Shown one piece after another: positions 4,502 to 5,410 of a stretch of DNA of 5,410 nt; position 1 is the first letter of the stretch; each line of letters starts with the position of its first letter. The notes under the pieces were generated by a model. It saw only the letters and a list, made by a program, of their open reading frames with translations. It made no database searches and was not told the DNA's origin. The translations under genes were made by a program, and so were the position numbers. The stretch comes from Deltaproteobacteria bacterium CG07_land_8_20_14_0_80_60_11 (lineage in GTDB: Bacteria; Desulfobacterota; Desulfobaccia; Desulfobaccales; 0-14-0-80-60-11), in the NCBI GenBank assembly GCA_002779455.1, contig PEWM01000150.1:1-5410 (forward strand), given 5' to 3'.

Positions 4502-5404
4502 ATGAGCAGCGGCACTTATCTGGAAGATTTCCTGCGGTACCTGCGGGTGGAGCGGCAGATGTCGCCCCACACCCTGAGAGGCTACCGCCTGGACCTCACC
4601 CAGTTTCTCGAGTTCTGCGCTGAGCACCGGGAAGGCGTTACCCCGGCGCAGGTGACCTACCAGGACCTGCGGGCCTTCCTGGCCGCCGCCCTGAAGAAAA
4701 ACCGCAAGACCACGGTGGCCCGCAAGCTCTCAACCCTGCGCACCTTCTTCAAATACCTGCAGCGCCTGGGGGTCGCATCCCAAAACCCGGCTAAGCTGGC
4801 CCCCAGCCCCAAGCTGGAAAAGGTCCTGCCTCACTATTTGAGCGTGGACGAGGCCTTTCACCTGCTGGGTGCGCCTAAGGATGATGATTTCGGAACCTGC
4901 CGGGATAAGGCCATCCTGGAGGTCTTCTATAGCGGGGGCTTGCGCCTGTCCGAGCTGGCCGGGCTTAACCTGGGAGATATGGACCTGGCGCCCGGGGTCC
5001 TCCGGGTCTGGGGCAAGGGCAGCAAGGAACGCCTGGCCTTTTTGGGCCAGCCGGCGAAAGAGGCGCTGGCCGCCTATCTGCCCCTGCGCCTGCGGCTCCT
5101 TGAGCAGCGCGGCGCCGGGGGCGAGACCACCCTGTTCCTCAATTCCCGGGGGGGCCGCCTGTCGACCCGGGGGGTGGCCCGGGTGGTGGCCAAGTGGGTG
5201 CGGCTGGCGGGACTCTCCCCGGGCCTGACGCCCCACGGCCTGCGCCACAGCTTCGCCACGCATCTGTTGGAGGGCCGGGCCGACCTCCGGGCCGTCCAGG
5301 AACTGTTGGGCCATGCCTCCATCTCCACCACCGGGCGTTATACCCACGTTAACCTGGATTACCTGATGGAGGAGTACGATAAAGCGCACCCCCGGAGTAA
5401 GTAG
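4502..5404 (+). CDS. xerC: Tyrosine recombinase XerC/XerD
   Basis: This 300-residue site-specific recombinase matches the usual XerC/XerD length of about 300. These cytoplasmic enzymes act as a heterotetramer at dif to resolve chromosome dimers before division. The N-terminal SAM-like DNA-binding domain (about 4-88) contains YLRVERQMSPHTLRGYRLDL and ARKLSTLRTFFKYL. The catalytic domain (about 108-290) has every active-site residue: Arg148 (GGLRLSEL), Lys172 (GKGSKER), His245 and Arg248 (HGLRHSFATHLL), His271 (LLGHASISTT) and the nucleophile Tyr280 (GRYTHV). The ATG at 4502 is preferred, with GGGAAAGG 8 nt upstream and an N-terminus aligning with the family. A GTG at 4469 would add 11 non-conserved residues (MGKLFPGKAIA) and has no spaced binding site. 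The stop is TAG at 5402-5404, and only six bases follow. The subtype (XerC rather than XerD) is inferred from overall style and a domain-only phage integrase is unlikely because no phage genes or att repeats are near. Confidence 0.93.
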   Translation: MSSGTYLEDFLRYLRVERQMSPHTLRGYRLDLTQFLEFCAEHREGVTPAQVTYQDLRAFLAAALKKNRKTTVARKLSTLRTFFKYLQRLGVASQNPAKLAPSPKLEKVLPHYLSVDEAFHLLGAPKDDDFGTCRDKAILEVFYSGGLRLSELAGLNLGDMDLAPGVLRVWGKGSKERLAFLGQPAKEALAAYLPLRLRLLEQRGAGGETTLFLNSRGGRLSTRGVARVVAKWVRLAGLSPGLTPHGLRHSFATHLLEGRADLRAVQELLGHASISTTGRYTHVNLDYLMEEYDKAHPRSK

Positions 5405-5410
5405 CTTTCA

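Noticed and set aside
4502..5404. Phage or integron integrase instead of Xer
   Set aside because: Length, N-terminal motif and catalytic spacing fit XerC/XerD. There is no adjacent tRNA, att repeat, attC array or phage gene.

Overview
The window reads as ordinary chromosomal DNA of a GC-rich Gram-negative bacterium. The L,D-transpeptidase style, the paralogous GTAGGGGC-type palindromic repeats and the gene families together suggest Deltaproteobacteria/Desulfobacterota (for example a Desulfobacca- or Syntrophobacter-like lineage). That placement is an impression from protein style, not a computed result.

Left part (1-3651, all on the minus strand, so read right to left): a near-consensus sigma-70 promoter (3623-3651) drives a compact three-gene unit. 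It holds a dGTPase-like HD-domain triphosphohydrolase (dgt type, 2422-3600), an endonuclease/exonuclease/phosphatase-fold hydrolase (1670-2431, overlapping dgt by 10 bp) and a secreted LysM-like plus YkuD L,D-transpeptidase (688-1668, starting one base after the preceding stop). After a 181-bp gap comes the start of a fourth leftward gene (506 to beyond position 1). It encodes an exported, very hydrophilic helical protein of unknown function with two Cys-Gly-Pro motifs.

Centre (3601-3940): a divergent intergenic region. It has the dgt promoter facing left, a possible extended -10 promoter facing right, and a composite palindromic repeat (3757-3820) made of two hairpin units inside an outer inverted repeat. 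To the right is a small ABM-fold (antibiotic biosynthesis monooxygenase-like) gene (3941-4222) with a very good ribosome binding site.

Right part (4223-5410): a second, perfectly symmetric 29-bp repeat of the same family (4267-4295), then an AT-rich block carrying a strong promoter that overlaps a loosely dif-like 28-bp sequence. A complete XerC/XerD-type tyrosine recombinase gene (4502-5404) with all six catalytic residues follows.

The genes are mainly housekeeping: nucleotide pool control, cell-wall cross-linking and chromosome dimer resolution. I found no convincing sign of a defence island, prophage, CRISPR array or new multi-gene system. The points most worth a second look are the repeat family, the dif-like sequence beside the recombinase gene, the unusual dgt/EEP/L,D-transpeptidase coupling, and the CGP-motif exported protein.
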